A stretch of DNA of 64,000 nucleotides, taken from positions 42,365,693-42,429,692 of the forward strand of contig OX439045.1 in NCBI GenBank assembly GCA_949317995.1, read 5' to 3'. The translations under genes and the position numbers were made by a program. Origin of the DNA: Acholoe squamosa (Eukaryota; Annelida; Polychaeta; Phyllodocida; Polynoidae). Below, one piece after another: positions 36,140 through 47,874 of the stretch; within the stretch, counting starts at the first letter, position 1; each line of letters opens with the position of its first letter. Under the pieces are notes generated by a model. It made no database searches. It was given only the letters and a program-made list of their open reading frames with translations, and had not been told where the DNA came from.

Positions 36140-37350
36140 TTATCATAGTTCATCAAAGACTCACTTCTAATTGGAATATGTTGAAAATTCTTTCAGTTGT
36201 TGAAAGCTACTGATAGATCCTAATTTATTAATTTTCATCTAAATGACAAATAGAAACGTTGGAGCATGTTGCTGACCATTTGAGAGTGTACTGTTTGGGT
36301 TGACATCGTGCAGTAAAGTCCCTGAAAGACCTTTATCGACCAGAGCTGCATCCATCCATCATGAAGACTAAAGGGCAGAATACATAAATCACTATGTATG
36401 TAACATGAGGCTTGTAAAGGGTGAAACACAATCTGTAGATTCAAACAGAATCACAGACCCTTAGAGACTTGATTTCCGGGGAAATAACGTATAGCCTACT
36501 TGTTGTGTCCGCGATCCCTTTGAGAAGACTGCCAGGGTCATTGCAACGTTTCCGGGTTGGCCATTGCTTAAACTTGAGCCACCCTGGCTTACATAAAATC
36601 AAGGAGTTGAGCACAAATCTTTTGAATGAATCTGATAGTTTAAAGTATGCCTAGTGGAGCTCACACCATATTAAAGGTGAGCACATTTATATGAATTTTA
36701 TATCAGCAGTTTTGTGTGTGTACCTAACTAGTTTCAGTGCCTAATACCCTGTCTGTCATTGAGATCGCCTATACTCTCTAACCAGGTTTTTAGTTTTGGT
36801 GCATTTCATTGTAGACGGCAAGGGATAAACACCTGGCTCGCTGCATACTAAGCCAGAGCCATGTGTGATACAAGCGTGTGTAGGCCTAACTTATGCCAAA
36901 TCATGTACTCTGCCATCCAGTTCTGTTTAATTATAACATCATTATGATTTTCAGTTGTGACAACTTGTATATCATGCATATTTAACACACCTAAAATGTC
37001 TGTGAGGTTCATAAGGGATATCTTCATCACCAACGTAGACTAAATCCACAGAACCTGCTAATGGCCGATACTATAGTAATCTGGAAAGCTCATATCACTA
37101 AAATAGAACTTAGTTCAGCCTGTTGAACATCCTATTACACCATATACCCAGCCTATCACTGTCCAATTTGCTGCACCCATTGACGTACCCTGATTGTCAA
37201 TTTACACGGTGACACTTCATTACCTCCTCTCTGTCTTATAACACATGAGATGAGAGCTTTCTTCATTACCTACTTTTAGGGGACTTATCCCTTCTGCAAT
37301 GCAAATCACTTGGTTCTGTTTTAGCGCTTTTTGGAATAACTTGGTAATGT
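36140..37350. other. non-coding stretch
   Basis: I see no exon or repeat family. Confidence 0.45.
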
Positions 37351-38707
37351 TGAATATGTACATTATGCTGAACCCTTAGGGTGTACTGAGACATGGACAT
37401 AATACACAAAATGCATTATGCAAGTCCTTGAAGCCAATGAACAATGTGAATAATTGTTTGGGGAAAACCCCAACAATATCATTATGGATCTCTATTCGAT
37501 ATTCGATATTCTATTGCTATAAGAAATTGGAGCTGGAAGACTAATGGTAGTAGGTCACATTACCTTTTCAGCTTGATGATAATACAGACTACACAATGAA
37601 TAGGGCAATATCTAATCTTACTCTGGAAAAAGGAAAGAGGACATGACTGTAATTGGATCTGTTTCTTTATGAATTGGCAATCAGTAGAAAATTGAACATT
37701 GATGGGTTGAGGTAGGGTTGGGTTGTGGGACTGATTGTTACTGAGAGCAGTGATCATCTAGATCTAATGTCGAGGTCTCGGGCATCACCAGTTGTGGCTT
37801 TCTGGGTTTTATACACTACTGCAAAAAATCATTTGTAATACTAAAGCTGTAAATTTGTACATTATGCTGAACCTTTAGGGGTGTACTTGGTGAACCTGCA
37901 TTTATGCCTTGATGAGACACGGACCAAATACACAAATGCATCATGCAGGCCCAGGAAACAATGTCAATAGACTGTGCAGGGGAAAACCCCAACATTACCA
38001 TTATGGGGCTGTCAAAAGTCTCTTATTATCAAAATTAGAGCTGGACGACTAACGGTAGTAGGTCACATAACCCTACAGGTTGATGATAATACAGACTACC
38101 CAACGAGCAGGACAATATTACTCTGGAAAGAAAAGAGAAAGAGGACATGACTTCCAATCGGATGTGTTTCTTTATAAATTGGCAATCAGTAGAGGATTGA
38201 ACATTGATAAGGTCGAATCCCACATGGCGAAAAATGGCGAAAATATCTCTGCGATTTTGAATCTGTTGCGATTTTTTACCTACCCCAAATTGGCCAGGGA
38301 TCTAACTAGAGTAGGGTGCATAGAACACAAGCAACCTTTTGCGATTTTAGCTCTTAGAATACATAATTCACAGAGATTTAGACATCAACAAAGGCAAAAT
38401 AACCCAAAGGGTAGATCATAAAGCACAACAGTGTCCTTGTGTTCTATACACCCTCTGTAGTTGTACACCTTGCGAATTTGGGGTAGGTCCCAAATTCGCA
38501 ACAGATTCAAATTCGCAGAGATATCTGAGGCATTTTTCGCCATGTGGGATTCGACCTATAGGTTGAGGTAGGGTTGGGTTGTGCGACTGATTGTTACTGA
38601 GAGCAGTGATCACCTAGAGCTAGCGTCAGCGTCACAGGCTTCACCAGTTGTGGCTTTGTGGGTTATATACACTATTGCAATGAATCGGTTGCAATACTAC
38701 ATCTGTA
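37350..38707 (+). repeat. ~500 bp tandem duplication; second copy interrupted by a MITE
   Basis: Copy 1 starts near TGTACATTATGCTGAACC at 37358 and copy 2 at about 37857. Both share GGGGAAAACCCCAACA, AGCTGGA.GACTAA.GGTAG, GATGATAATACAGACTAC, ATTGGCAATCAGTAGA, TTGAGGTAGGGTTGGGTTGT and CACCAGTTGTGGCTTT in order. Copy 2 is longer by the 348 bp element at 38210-38557; copy 1 shows the empty site. Confidence 0.9.
38210..38557. mobile_element. MITE with long TIRs starting AGGTCGAATCCCACATGGCG
   Basis: The inverted ends pair for about 30 bp almost perfectly (AGGTCGAATCCCACATGGCG then AAAAATG) and further pairing includes ATATCTCTGCGA, GAATCTGTTGCGA and ACCTACCCCAAATT, giving arms of ~100-120 bp. 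ATA flanks both ends (38207-38209 and 38558-38560). The paralogous unit at ~37690 reads ACATTGATGGGTTGAGG without an insert, fixing the boundaries to within a base or two. A TA target with ends one base longer is an alternative reading. A 113-codon frame crosses the left side and is not a protein. Confidence 0.9.
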
Positions 38708-38709
38708 TG

Positions 38710-39490
38710 GGCACCATGTCATCGCCCTAGTGCAAGAGGATTGTAACTGCAGTACTTTTCAGTGCCAGTCACGTTATTTATTAAAATGCGTGAGGAAACT
38801 TCTCAACTTAGCACTGTCTATTAAGTTATTCAAGCAGATGATCCTACCTTATATGATTATATGGTAGTTGGTGGGATGTCAAAAACATAATGTAAGCAGA
38901 CATGGCCGATAACTGCCTGCACTGCTGTCTCCACGGGTCGTGAAGTCTGAACACCTACACATGAAGGCAAAATGTGATAATTATACTAAAAGATAACAGA
39001 GGTAAAGCTCTATTGTCGAAAATATATAAGTTATTTATAGGGATGAATCAAATGTCATCATCCCAACACGTGTGCTCCGTTGCAATATAAGGTAAAACTA
39101 AAAACGAAAAGAGCTAATGGTGCCCTATAAGAGAAAAGCCCCTTGTATAGAGGGGTTACTCTATGGCACCAGTTAGACGGCAACTGTCAATGACAAGAGA
39201 ACATTGAATTAATCAACTCCATAATATCTAGCCATAATGCAGTCTATGAAGATTGAACTGCTGGCAGCATGTAATGTAATATATGTAGACCTTTGTGACT
39301 GAATCCGAGAAATACATGGAACGATTAATCATGTACTATCATTTATGATTGAGTATTCTGTTATAATTTATCAGATGCATCTGGATGTGGAGCCCTGGTC
39401 CTCTATAATGATGACGATGATGATTCTGAATCTGTTTTGTGTGTTTCTTTGCTCTCCTTATACACATTTGTCATCTTGAAAACATTTTTG
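38710..39490. other. non-coding stretch
   Basis: I see no feature apart from a short GAT-rich run near 39406-39425. Confidence 0.45.
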
Positions 39491-39498
39491 TATGTATA

Positions 39499-39814
39499 TG
39501 TAGGGGCTCGTGGAGCGTTGTATATAGTGTTTGCTCCCTATTCGAGAGGGCAGGTCGATCGATGCGGCTGCCACCGGTAGGACCAGAGGTCGCTTTGATC
39601 TCTGGCCACTGCGGGGTGGCGGCAGCACTAGTCTTCGCTGCTCCAGTCCCTACCTGGGACCACGTATGGAGCTCAGTTGGTCTCTGGCTACGGCCAGGAC
39701 AACACCTGAACAGAATCGAGCTATACCTATAGCACCACTCCGAACATATGTAACTCTAAATAAACATGTGCCAGTTGCACTAACCCGAGCTAACTCGTCT
39801 GGTTTTGCTTGACA
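39499..39814 (+). mobile_element. LTR-like segment (candidate solo LTR)
   Basis: A 316 bp GC-richer island in AT-rich surroundings starts TGTAGGGGCTCGTGGAGCGT and could end TTGACA, i.e. TGT...ACA. It contains a TATA-like GTATATAG near 39520 and an AATAAA near 39758, the order expected in an LTR. There is no TSD that I can see, no primer-binding site and no second copy, so it may equally be an unrelated GC-rich sequence. Confidence 0.3.
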
Positions 39815-40337
39815 TTGATATCTCTCGAACTAAATCGAAGTTAAACAAGAACTCGAACCATTACATATATATGATTGTATGGATATATGATGGCAAATAA
39901 AAACTATTTTTCAATAACATGCGAGAAAGCAATTAGTCCATAATCAAGAAGAATTCCGTATTTTTAGCCTCCTTTGCACTCATATTCACATTCAAGAGCA
40001 CATCATAAACCTAGGTCCACACGGGGGAATAATACCTTAATTGTACTTTTAATGATATTCAGATCTCTCATAAATCTGAAATCATATGGATCGATCGTCT
40101 AAGTTCCTTTGTATGGAGGGTAGCCTAAAGCCATACATATATATTTAATACCATCACTACCTGAAACCCTCATGACGTGCTGGTGTGCAGGTTTGGTCAT
40201 TTGATATTATAACGCCACCTAACCAGGCTTTTATACATGAAGACACTAGACTTTAAACTCCTATTAGTAGACGGAATGTCCGTATAGCCAGTACACAGTT
40301 CATAAGGTACATCTACACTCTCAGATTCTCAGCCTAT

Positions 40338-40780
40338 TGTGGTGGTCGCGAGTCATCCTTGGAGAGCTGCGATGTATGTTTGGGCTCCCCATTCGCAACA
40401 TCGAGAACACCTCTCTCACCCGATGCCTGGGGGCGCTGGAGTCCAGTGCCATGTCACCTTAGGGTCACATGGGCCTCGACTCTGGTGTATATAGGGCCAT
40501 TTTATGGCCTTCCTCAGAGTCAGTCCAGTTGTGACAGACCATCCTGCAAGATGGTGATCGGCTGCCCGACTACCATGTTTTAGATACTCCTCTGTGCTGC
40601 TGCACAGAGATGGTGTATGTTGATTGCCTTTACTAGACACTAGTAGACTGGACTAGTCGACTAGTGTTGAGTTGTTAGTGGTTGAATACACTACTGCCTG
40701 TAACTGTCATCGAGAATGGCTGGTGCCTAGTGCGTTGTTGACAATAAAGTTTTAACTGGAACCTGATTAGTTGTTCTTCA
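40338..40780 (+). mobile_element. LTR-like segment (candidate solo LTR)
   Basis: It starts TGTGGTGGTCGCGAGTCATC and could end ...TTGTTCTTCA (TG...CA). A TATA-like GTGTATATAGGG lies at ~40483-40495 and CAATAAAG at 40742, followed 30 bases later by the putative end, which is the layout of an LTR with U3, R and U5. No internal retrotransposon sequence flanks it and I see no exact TSD, so it is at best a solo LTR with decayed flanks. Confidence 0.35.
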
Positions 40781-40789
40781 TTTTCTATC

Positions 40790-41825
40790 GATGGATTCTA
40801 ATAGAATCGAAGGGGTAGAACACTACATTATAAAATGGATGCATAGAAAAGCATAATCTATATTTAACTAGGTAAGAATGAATTCTGAAACGTCTGCAAA
40901 CCGAAAATAATGACTACAGCCCTGGGAGAAATGTGCATCATATTCACATTGGATAAGGAAATCCATGCACATCAAATGGTATATCCACAAAGTCAGCAGT
41001 CGGCAGCAAATGCAACTTTCATGTCTTAAACCATTGCACCCTTCACGCTGTCAAATAATTGAAGAGTGCTGCTACCATGGGAAGTTTTGGCGAACACCCC
41101 ACCCCTTCTTCCCTTCACCAGTGGTTTTGTCATTATCCCTCAAGTTCTGCATGACAACTTATTTTAAACACAATGCCAGTTTGCCCTCTTCATAGAGTCC
41201 TGCTGGTTAACCCCCTAGAGCTGTATACACTGTGTTGTGCCGTTAATGCTGACCCTATACGGCATGACAACAGTTCTAAAGGATTAGTGCAACCCATCAT
41301 TGCACACTCTCAGTGGATTGCATACCACAGCAGCATAATGTCGTCTTAAAAGGTTTATTCGCCACCAAAGCACTCAGAGTGAGACCAGGGTTTAATTGAT
41401 GAGAGCACGTCTCAGACCCTGTTCTGAAATTTGAGTTGATTGAGTGAAAATGGGTTAGAAGTTGGGGAGAGGGTGAGGAGTTGTAAGTGTAGAGTCATCG
41501 ATCAGGTAGACGACAGAGGGACTAAGTACTGAGAAGTTTGCGTGGTTGTGCAGCGGACGAATATAGAGACAGATGTTTCAAAATGGGAGTTCCTTTCAGC
41601 CTTGAATTCCCTTTCAATACACCATTGAGCTGCTCAGAACTGAGTTTTTCAATGTACATTGAAAGGGGACAACTTGTTTGTCCATCAGCTGGTATGTGTG
41701 ACTGCTATTGGTATCTGTTCCACATTTGCTTGGGTAAATGCAAATCCTGAGCCTTATCCTATCGTCCGAACCCTGTCTCTTTAGTGCCTATCGAGTGGCC
41801 AATGTTTCTTATATTGCGTGGTCGG
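40790..41825. other. non-coding stretch
   Basis: I see no supported feature. Confidence 0.45.
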
Positions 41826-41831
41826 GGAACA

Positions 41832-42216
41832 GGCCTAAAAAAAAGGTTTGTTTCCAGTTACCCAACCGACCCTAGCAAAACAGGGCCAATCCTGGAATTA
41901 TTTTTTTCATTTTGTGAATTTTTGAGATATTTTGGCAATTTTTAGGCATTTTTCTCTAATTTTCATATTTTTTCATCAATTTTTCGTGGAGTTTATCTAG
42001 GTCCTCATCTATTGGTATTCAATTCATAACAGTCATTCATATCTTTTACATGTGCTTCACATTTCTAATGTTTTTTTTCATATTCTACTGTAAAATCATA
42101 GGATCCAACATGTCTGCCCATACATTTCTATACAAAATAATAAAAAAAAAAAAATCCGACCTACAGACCCTAGATATTTGAGGCATGTAACTGGAAACAC
42201 AACTTTTTTTTGTGCC
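41832..42216. mobile_element. MITE with ends GGC..AAAAAAAAG and TTTCCAGTTAC
   Basis: Left end GGCCTAAAAAAAAGGTTTGT then TTCCAGTTACCC; right end, inverted, GGCACAAAAAAAAGTTGTGT then TTCCAGTTACAT, giving a ~30 bp imperfect TIR. A CTAGGG/CCCTAG pair lies further inside on both sides. The interior is T-rich and non-coding. TSD is unclear. Confidence 0.7.
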
Positions 42217-42224
42217 ATAGCAGG

Positions 42225-45200
42225 ATAGACATTGTAGGACTCCCTCTATCAATTGGCATATTGTAGATTATTTTGAATATTATTTTCAGAATTTTAGAAT
42301 TACACGGTCACATGGTACATATTCTATTTGGTTACCATGGCAACCAAAGCTATGTGAAATTGCTATTTTCAGTGTATCCGTTGCTATGGTGACCAATATA
42401 TTTTGGCAGAATTCCACCAAAATACACTGGTACCATCTTTTTCGTCATGACAAGCTGCCTAAGTAGGTTTTCAATGATAAATTAAGATTTTTCTACATTT
42501 TTTATGTGTTTTTTTTTCATAAATACTCATTAGAATTGGCCCAAACCTTTCTTAATTCTCTCCCATGTTTAGAACCTCACCATATCTCATCAAAGAAGAG
42601 TAGAGACTAGTGGTTTGAGATACATGGAGAACACATAGAATAGGGCAATGCCTAAGAAAATCATAAGATTTCACTGATTATCGAGGAAGAGAGAGGGCAT
42701 CAAAAATCGGTGATTTACTTGCAGAAATGCGCGTTCGGTAAAAGAGGAGTTAATGCTGAGCACCATGCATGCCAGACCCAACATATATGTTGGGTTATGA
42801 TGCTATTCGTCTGATTAAAGTGTGTCCTTGTCCTGCCATTGGGATCATTAGATATCTTATATAGGCTAGCTAGTTTATGCACCATGTAGGCACATGCATA
42901 CTGGAGACTATTCTTTTAGGATACCGCCTTTAGCCTTTGTCGGGAATGCGCAGTTTGACAGATTGCCGATTTAACGGGACAATTGGACAGAAATTTATGA
43001 TATCGGCCTTCTAGATTACAAAAGCTATTAAAGGCCTTTGACAGAGCCTATGTCAATTCCATCATATCTTACAAATCATGTTAGCATTTTACAAGATGGT
43101 AGTTCTCTTAGCAAGGCTAGAAAGATATCACTCTCCATAGAATTTGCATTCCTGTTGCACTGTCAGTCAAGATGAGTTACATTGACAAAGGAACATCAAC
43201 CTTTATGTATATCATACATTTCAGCCATAAGCCAACCTGTCAGTAGCCGAGGGCAGACTTTGAGGGAAATAATGAGCCAGTTTTGCAAGCAGTTTTAAAT
43301 GTTTTTCACCATGTTCTAGCATAGTAATTCTCGATCAAACACCCAGAACTCACTTTCAGGCCCCTCCAGCAGACTTATCCTCAGCGTGTTACTCTAGAAG
43401 CTCCCTTCATAAAGAGCAGATACACAGATTTAGTATAATCATATTGGGACACCTCAATTCTAACAAATTAACAGTTCTAACAGGATTAATCACCTATTAT
43501 CATGGCAGAAATTGGAACCTAATCAATTACACTGCTTCCTTTGTGAGCCAGCGCACTTAACAGGCCTCATACAATCAGGATTGATTAACGAGATAAGGGC
43601 TTTATCTGCCTCTGCTGTAATTATGTTAGCAATGTAAGAACTGAGTGGAAATGGAACTGAAACGCTCAGCCTCGGTCTGTAAAGGAGGTGGTTCTCTTAA
43701 GGTCTATCTAAATGGACAGTGCCTAATAGGGATATCTTGATGGGTGTTTGGCCAAAAGCCTTTGGCTATAATGATATTACCTGTATCGATGTGAGATGTC
43801 CAGTGTAGGTTCAGGACAGGGACGATATTAAAGACAATGGCGATGTTATTGCAATACACGAAAACCCAGTTGCACCTTCATTGCACGGGAGAAAAATTTG
43901 AGCTGGTGACATTTTCATTTTGGTGGTATGTGATCTGATGTTAGAAAAAAAAAAAAACAACAAAAACAAACAACAACAACATCCAGTTCAGACAGGGAGT
44001 CGATATGAAAACCAGACTGGCTCTATGGTAAATGTGGCGGGGCATTCAGTAAAACTGTCTCAAACAGTGTAATGGCTACATAGAATATCAAAGTATCGCA
44101 TCTATTTGCTGTCAAGATGTAAGTATATCTCCATGACTGCAACAGGAAAAAGATCAGTATCCTATTTTCATTGTAGTATATTTTGATAACCCGTGCATCA
44201 AATAGAAAGTTTCGGACACAGTACCTTATAATGATGTATGTTTTACTTATTATGTAAGCCTTGTTTTATTTGATACAAAGGCTATCGGAATATTCTGTAA
44301 TCCTTAAACCACTGAAGTAGACTCACTGGTTTCTGTTAATGCCTCTTGTGAAATGAACATGAGTTAAGCACGATGCACTAACGCAGTGCTGATGGGTTAC
44401 TCTCAATACTACATTGGTGTAGCATGACAAGAAAACAACGCATGACACTTAAGGCCTGCATGGGGCAGACCTTGAAGGGTTAGAGGTTAAGCAGGATCAG
44501 CAAAAGTAGGACAGACATAATGTTTAAATACGTTTGACACATGAGAACAGTTCTGCAGAAAGGACCATTCATCTTTGGTGAAAACGCCTAGCCCCATAAT
44601 TACTGCCGAGTGGTTTCGGCCTTCTCTCAGACTCATTAATCTTGGATGAAGATGGATTAAGAAGTGTTTAAGCACATTCTGGAACCAGGGAAGGCAACCC
44701 AAGACGCTGTGAGAATTGAGGGGATAGGGGCTGGAGGCTGCAAAAACACATTGTCATTTTGTCTATGTAGATGCATAACTTAAAGCTGTACAAGACGTGG
44801 TATGTGTTCTTCTTATTTCTATCTCAGATGATTGTACATCACTTTCATCGTACATCAATTCCATGCTATTTAATCTAGTAAGGATTGGGTGCTAATACAT
44901 ACAGTGAAAAAATGCAATGTTAACTGCATTGGTGGGAAAGTAAACTGCATTGGTTAATTAGTTCAAACAAAAGTCCCCGTGTGGCAGCACTGAGCAGTCT
45001 GCAAACCTGTAACTTTCCTTGGGAAGAAGTCATTGCAATAGAACACAACAGTCTGATTTCTAAACTACAGATGGCACTACTGAGCTGATGCATGTTAATG
45101 CTTGTCAACAAAGATAAAATGCTGGAAGCATTTTATTTCTAGACATCTATTTCTTTGAATTTAGCATAGTTAAAACTCTCAGAATCAGTTGAGATGTGCA

Positions 45201-45420
45201 CAGTACACACAAGCAAGTGGGCTGATTGTAGATATACCAAAAACAAAAAATCTTATATATTTTATGTCTTGTAGAAGCTTTAAGTCATATCTCGTCTTGT
45301 TTTTCTGTTTTTTTTTCTATATCTTAGACCTTTTATTGGTTTCAATTGCTTTGGCCAGTTTGAAAACGTCTTCTGTGGTACAGGGTATGAGTTCAAAACC
45401 AGCAACTATAGCTATATCAT
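42225..45420. other. non-coding stretch
   Basis: I see no exon. Minor features are a palindromic GGTTACCATGGCAACC at ~42331 and an A/CAA-rich run at 43945-43980. It is the longest interval in the window without an assignable repeat. Confidence 0.45.
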
Positions 45421-45425
45421 TAAAT

Positions 45426-46024
45426 GTGACCAGGCAAGCAAAAACACCCCTGTGCAGGGAAATTCATTTTCAAAGTTCACCTCAAGATCTGAGACATCAT
45501 TGGGTTAAATATTCCTAGTAGTTATGTCAGAACCCCTCCTTGAAAATAGGTATCTGAAATTGATGATTAAGCTCTAAATACATTATAAACTATAATAATG
45601 TCTAAAAACATAATAAATCAGCCTTTTTCATTAAAAAAATACATAATAATATGATGATTTTTTATTATAGATTTTGACTTAGAAGGAATTTTCCATCTCT
45701 GTTTTCAGTTTTGGGTTTTTGGTGAGTATCCCCAAAATTGGCATAAAACTCTGCAAATTTTGATTATTGGAATGGTTGCCATGGCAACCAGCAACAGGCA
45801 TATAGGTTTATTTCTCATGAAAAATGTACATTTTACCATCCAAATATGGGCCATTTCTACCGAAAATGGTGCATTTTTAATGAAATCATTGAATTCTGCA
45901 TCAAAAATTAGCTTAATGTATTTTTATAATGATTTTAGAGTAATTTTGCCCTCCAATGCCCCCTGGTGGCCAAATGGGGAATTGAAAATCCCCCACGGAG
46001 GGGTGTTCTCCCTTGATGGGTCAC
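45426..46024 (+). mobile_element. GTGACC-ended MITE, copy B, uninterrupted
   Basis: 599 bp with ends GTGACCAGGCAAGC... and ...TTGATGGGTCAC. AAAT is duplicated at 45422-45425 and 46025-46028. It is collinear with copies at 29758 and 56518, including TTCCTAGTAGTTATGTCAGA, the TTGCCATGGCAA palindrome and CCCCTGGTGGCCAAATGGGG. It serves as the empty-site reference for the nested insertion in copy A. Confidence 0.93.
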
Positions 46025-46029
46025 AAATG

Positions 46030-46978
46030 TCTGGGGGTCATTGAGATCTTTAGCTAGATTTGAATCTATGGTGGCAAAAAATTCGTTCATGAAGGAGTCA
46101 TTCTGTGGTGGAATGGCGTAGATATTGGGGTCCCGGTGGAGATGTTATGGAGAAACTGCAGAAGCACTGAGAAAAGGAGGAGGGGGGTTGAGTGAGAGAA
46201 AAGGGTAGCTATAGAGGGGCTTGTAAGACCTTTAAGTTTTATTTTGACAGTATAGATTTGCATTCTTACTATGCACCTAGACACTGCATGATACATAACG
46301 ATAGGGTGCAAAGGGAAAACACTGGCCGGAAAAGAGGCGCTAAACCACTATATTATAAATATCCACACGCTGTGCCGTCGGCTATAGAGCAGGCTGTTAC
46401 TGCATTACCAGGCTAAACATAGCAGCAGTGGGATGGCTGTAAAATGACTACTACATACTGGCTGAGGAGCCAGACAGCTCAAATATCGACATTTAAGAAA
46501 GTGCTGGTGTTGAAATTTAGGGTGCTGATTACGAATCTAGGCTGCATATAGATATCTAGGTCGGAACATGTTCAAAATAATGGTCAAAGGTCACAATGCT
46601 ATTGCTATGCATCCTAAACAAGTCAGGATACACATGGGTGGGGAATCGACCATGCACTAAGGACCTTTAGTGTTTAAGAATGGAACAAAGCCCCCTCTCT
46701 GTTTTATATCTGATCGTGACATTTGACCTTAATTTTGACCTTGTTCCGACATAGATATCGAGATATGCAGCCCAGATTCGTATTCAGCACTATCAGATTA
46801 TCCAGATCGAGCTCTGATATCATGTGTTGTTTTCAACACCAGCAGTCTTCGATATCCAGGAGCTGGCTCCCCAACTATATTAGCCAGGTCCTTCGTATCT
46901 CACTTCAACTTTTTGAGGGCAATTTGTATAAACATCACGTTTGAGACACCATGCCATCCTTAATTGATTGAAGATATA
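46030..46978. other. non-coding stretch
   Basis: No feature was identified before the start of the inverted arm. Confidence 0.4.
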
Positions 46979-46980
46979 AA

Positions 46981-47870
46981 TAGACTTGGAATAATTTCAA
47001 AAGTTTCATCACCTAGAGGCATTTTTGGGTACAAGTCAGCAACAGTGCTATTCTGGGTAAGAAAATCGCTGTAGCCAAGCCAAAAATGACTGCTTGTGGG
47101 TAAAAATGCCAAAAACAAAATGGCTGCCATTTGGCTTTGAGAAATATCAAAAAACACAATATTCATCATTGCTGTTCTTATCATGCCTCAAAATGAAGGG
47201 AATAAAACCACCAGACCACTTCAAGAAATTTCCTGGTTGTTGATTTAATTCCCATCATCAAATGTGGATCAACACGGTAGAAGGTATGCCCGCTCGGGGG
47301 TGCGCGGGGGTACCTTTTACTGTGTTGAACCACAAATATCCCAAAAACGAGATGGCCGCCTTGAGAAAAATCAAAAAGCCACAGAATGCTCAGTACAACC
47401 CATCAAGTGATACCTCAAAATGAAGGGATTCAAGAGCCTGGGCAAGTTTTGGTTATTAACAAAGTGCCCTGGCATTTGGTAAATAGGGTTAAAAAATCTA
47501 AATGCTAAAAGCAAGATCGCTGCCAGTTCCTTTTGAGAAAACTTATATCAGAAAACACAATATTCATCATCCCTGGTTATGTTGTACCTCAAAATGAAGG
47601 AAATGAATAGACCAGTCCATTTCAAGGAAATTCCAGGCTGTTCACTCAATTTCCACTTTCAAAAGTCCTGAAAACAAGATGGCCGCCTTGACTTTTTGAG
47701 AAACCCAGAAAGTGAACAATGCTTAGCACTTCCTATCATATGATACCTCAAAATGAGGGGATTTAAAAGCCTGGTCAAGTCCTGGTTATTAGCAAGGCGG
47801 TAAGCCATTTGGTGATATCAAAGCAGTCAAAATCTATATTAAAGGAAAGTGGCTGCTTGTCAGTTTTGAA
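46981..47870 (+). repeat. left arm of a large inverted duplication, internally repeated
   Basis: This arm matches, in inverted orientation and in the same order, the sequence at 50215-51168 plus 52990-53130. It is itself built of ~340 bp dimeric repeats marked by CCTCAAAATGAAGGG at about 47184, 47413, 47588 and 47746, alternating between an ACCACTTCAAGAAATTTCCTGG type and an AGCCTGG-CAAG type. AAGATGGCCGCCTTGA-like segments recur. Divergence between arms is substantial, so the duplication is not recent. Confidence 0.85.
47264..47333. mobile_element. 70 bp mini-MITE with 4 bp TSD
   Basis: Ends are GTGGATCAACACGGTAGAAG and, inverted, GTGGTTCAACACAGTAAAAG, leaving a GC-rich loop. AAAT flanks both sides (47260-47263 and 47334-47337). 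The opposite arm of the inverted duplication, near 51000, reads the equivalent of CATCAAATATCCC with no insert, so it is an empty site. The whole element folds as one hairpin. It shares the GTG start and AAAT target with the GTGACC MITEs, which may mean the same transposase family mobilised both. Confidence 0.85.
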
Positions 47871-47874
47871 ACAA

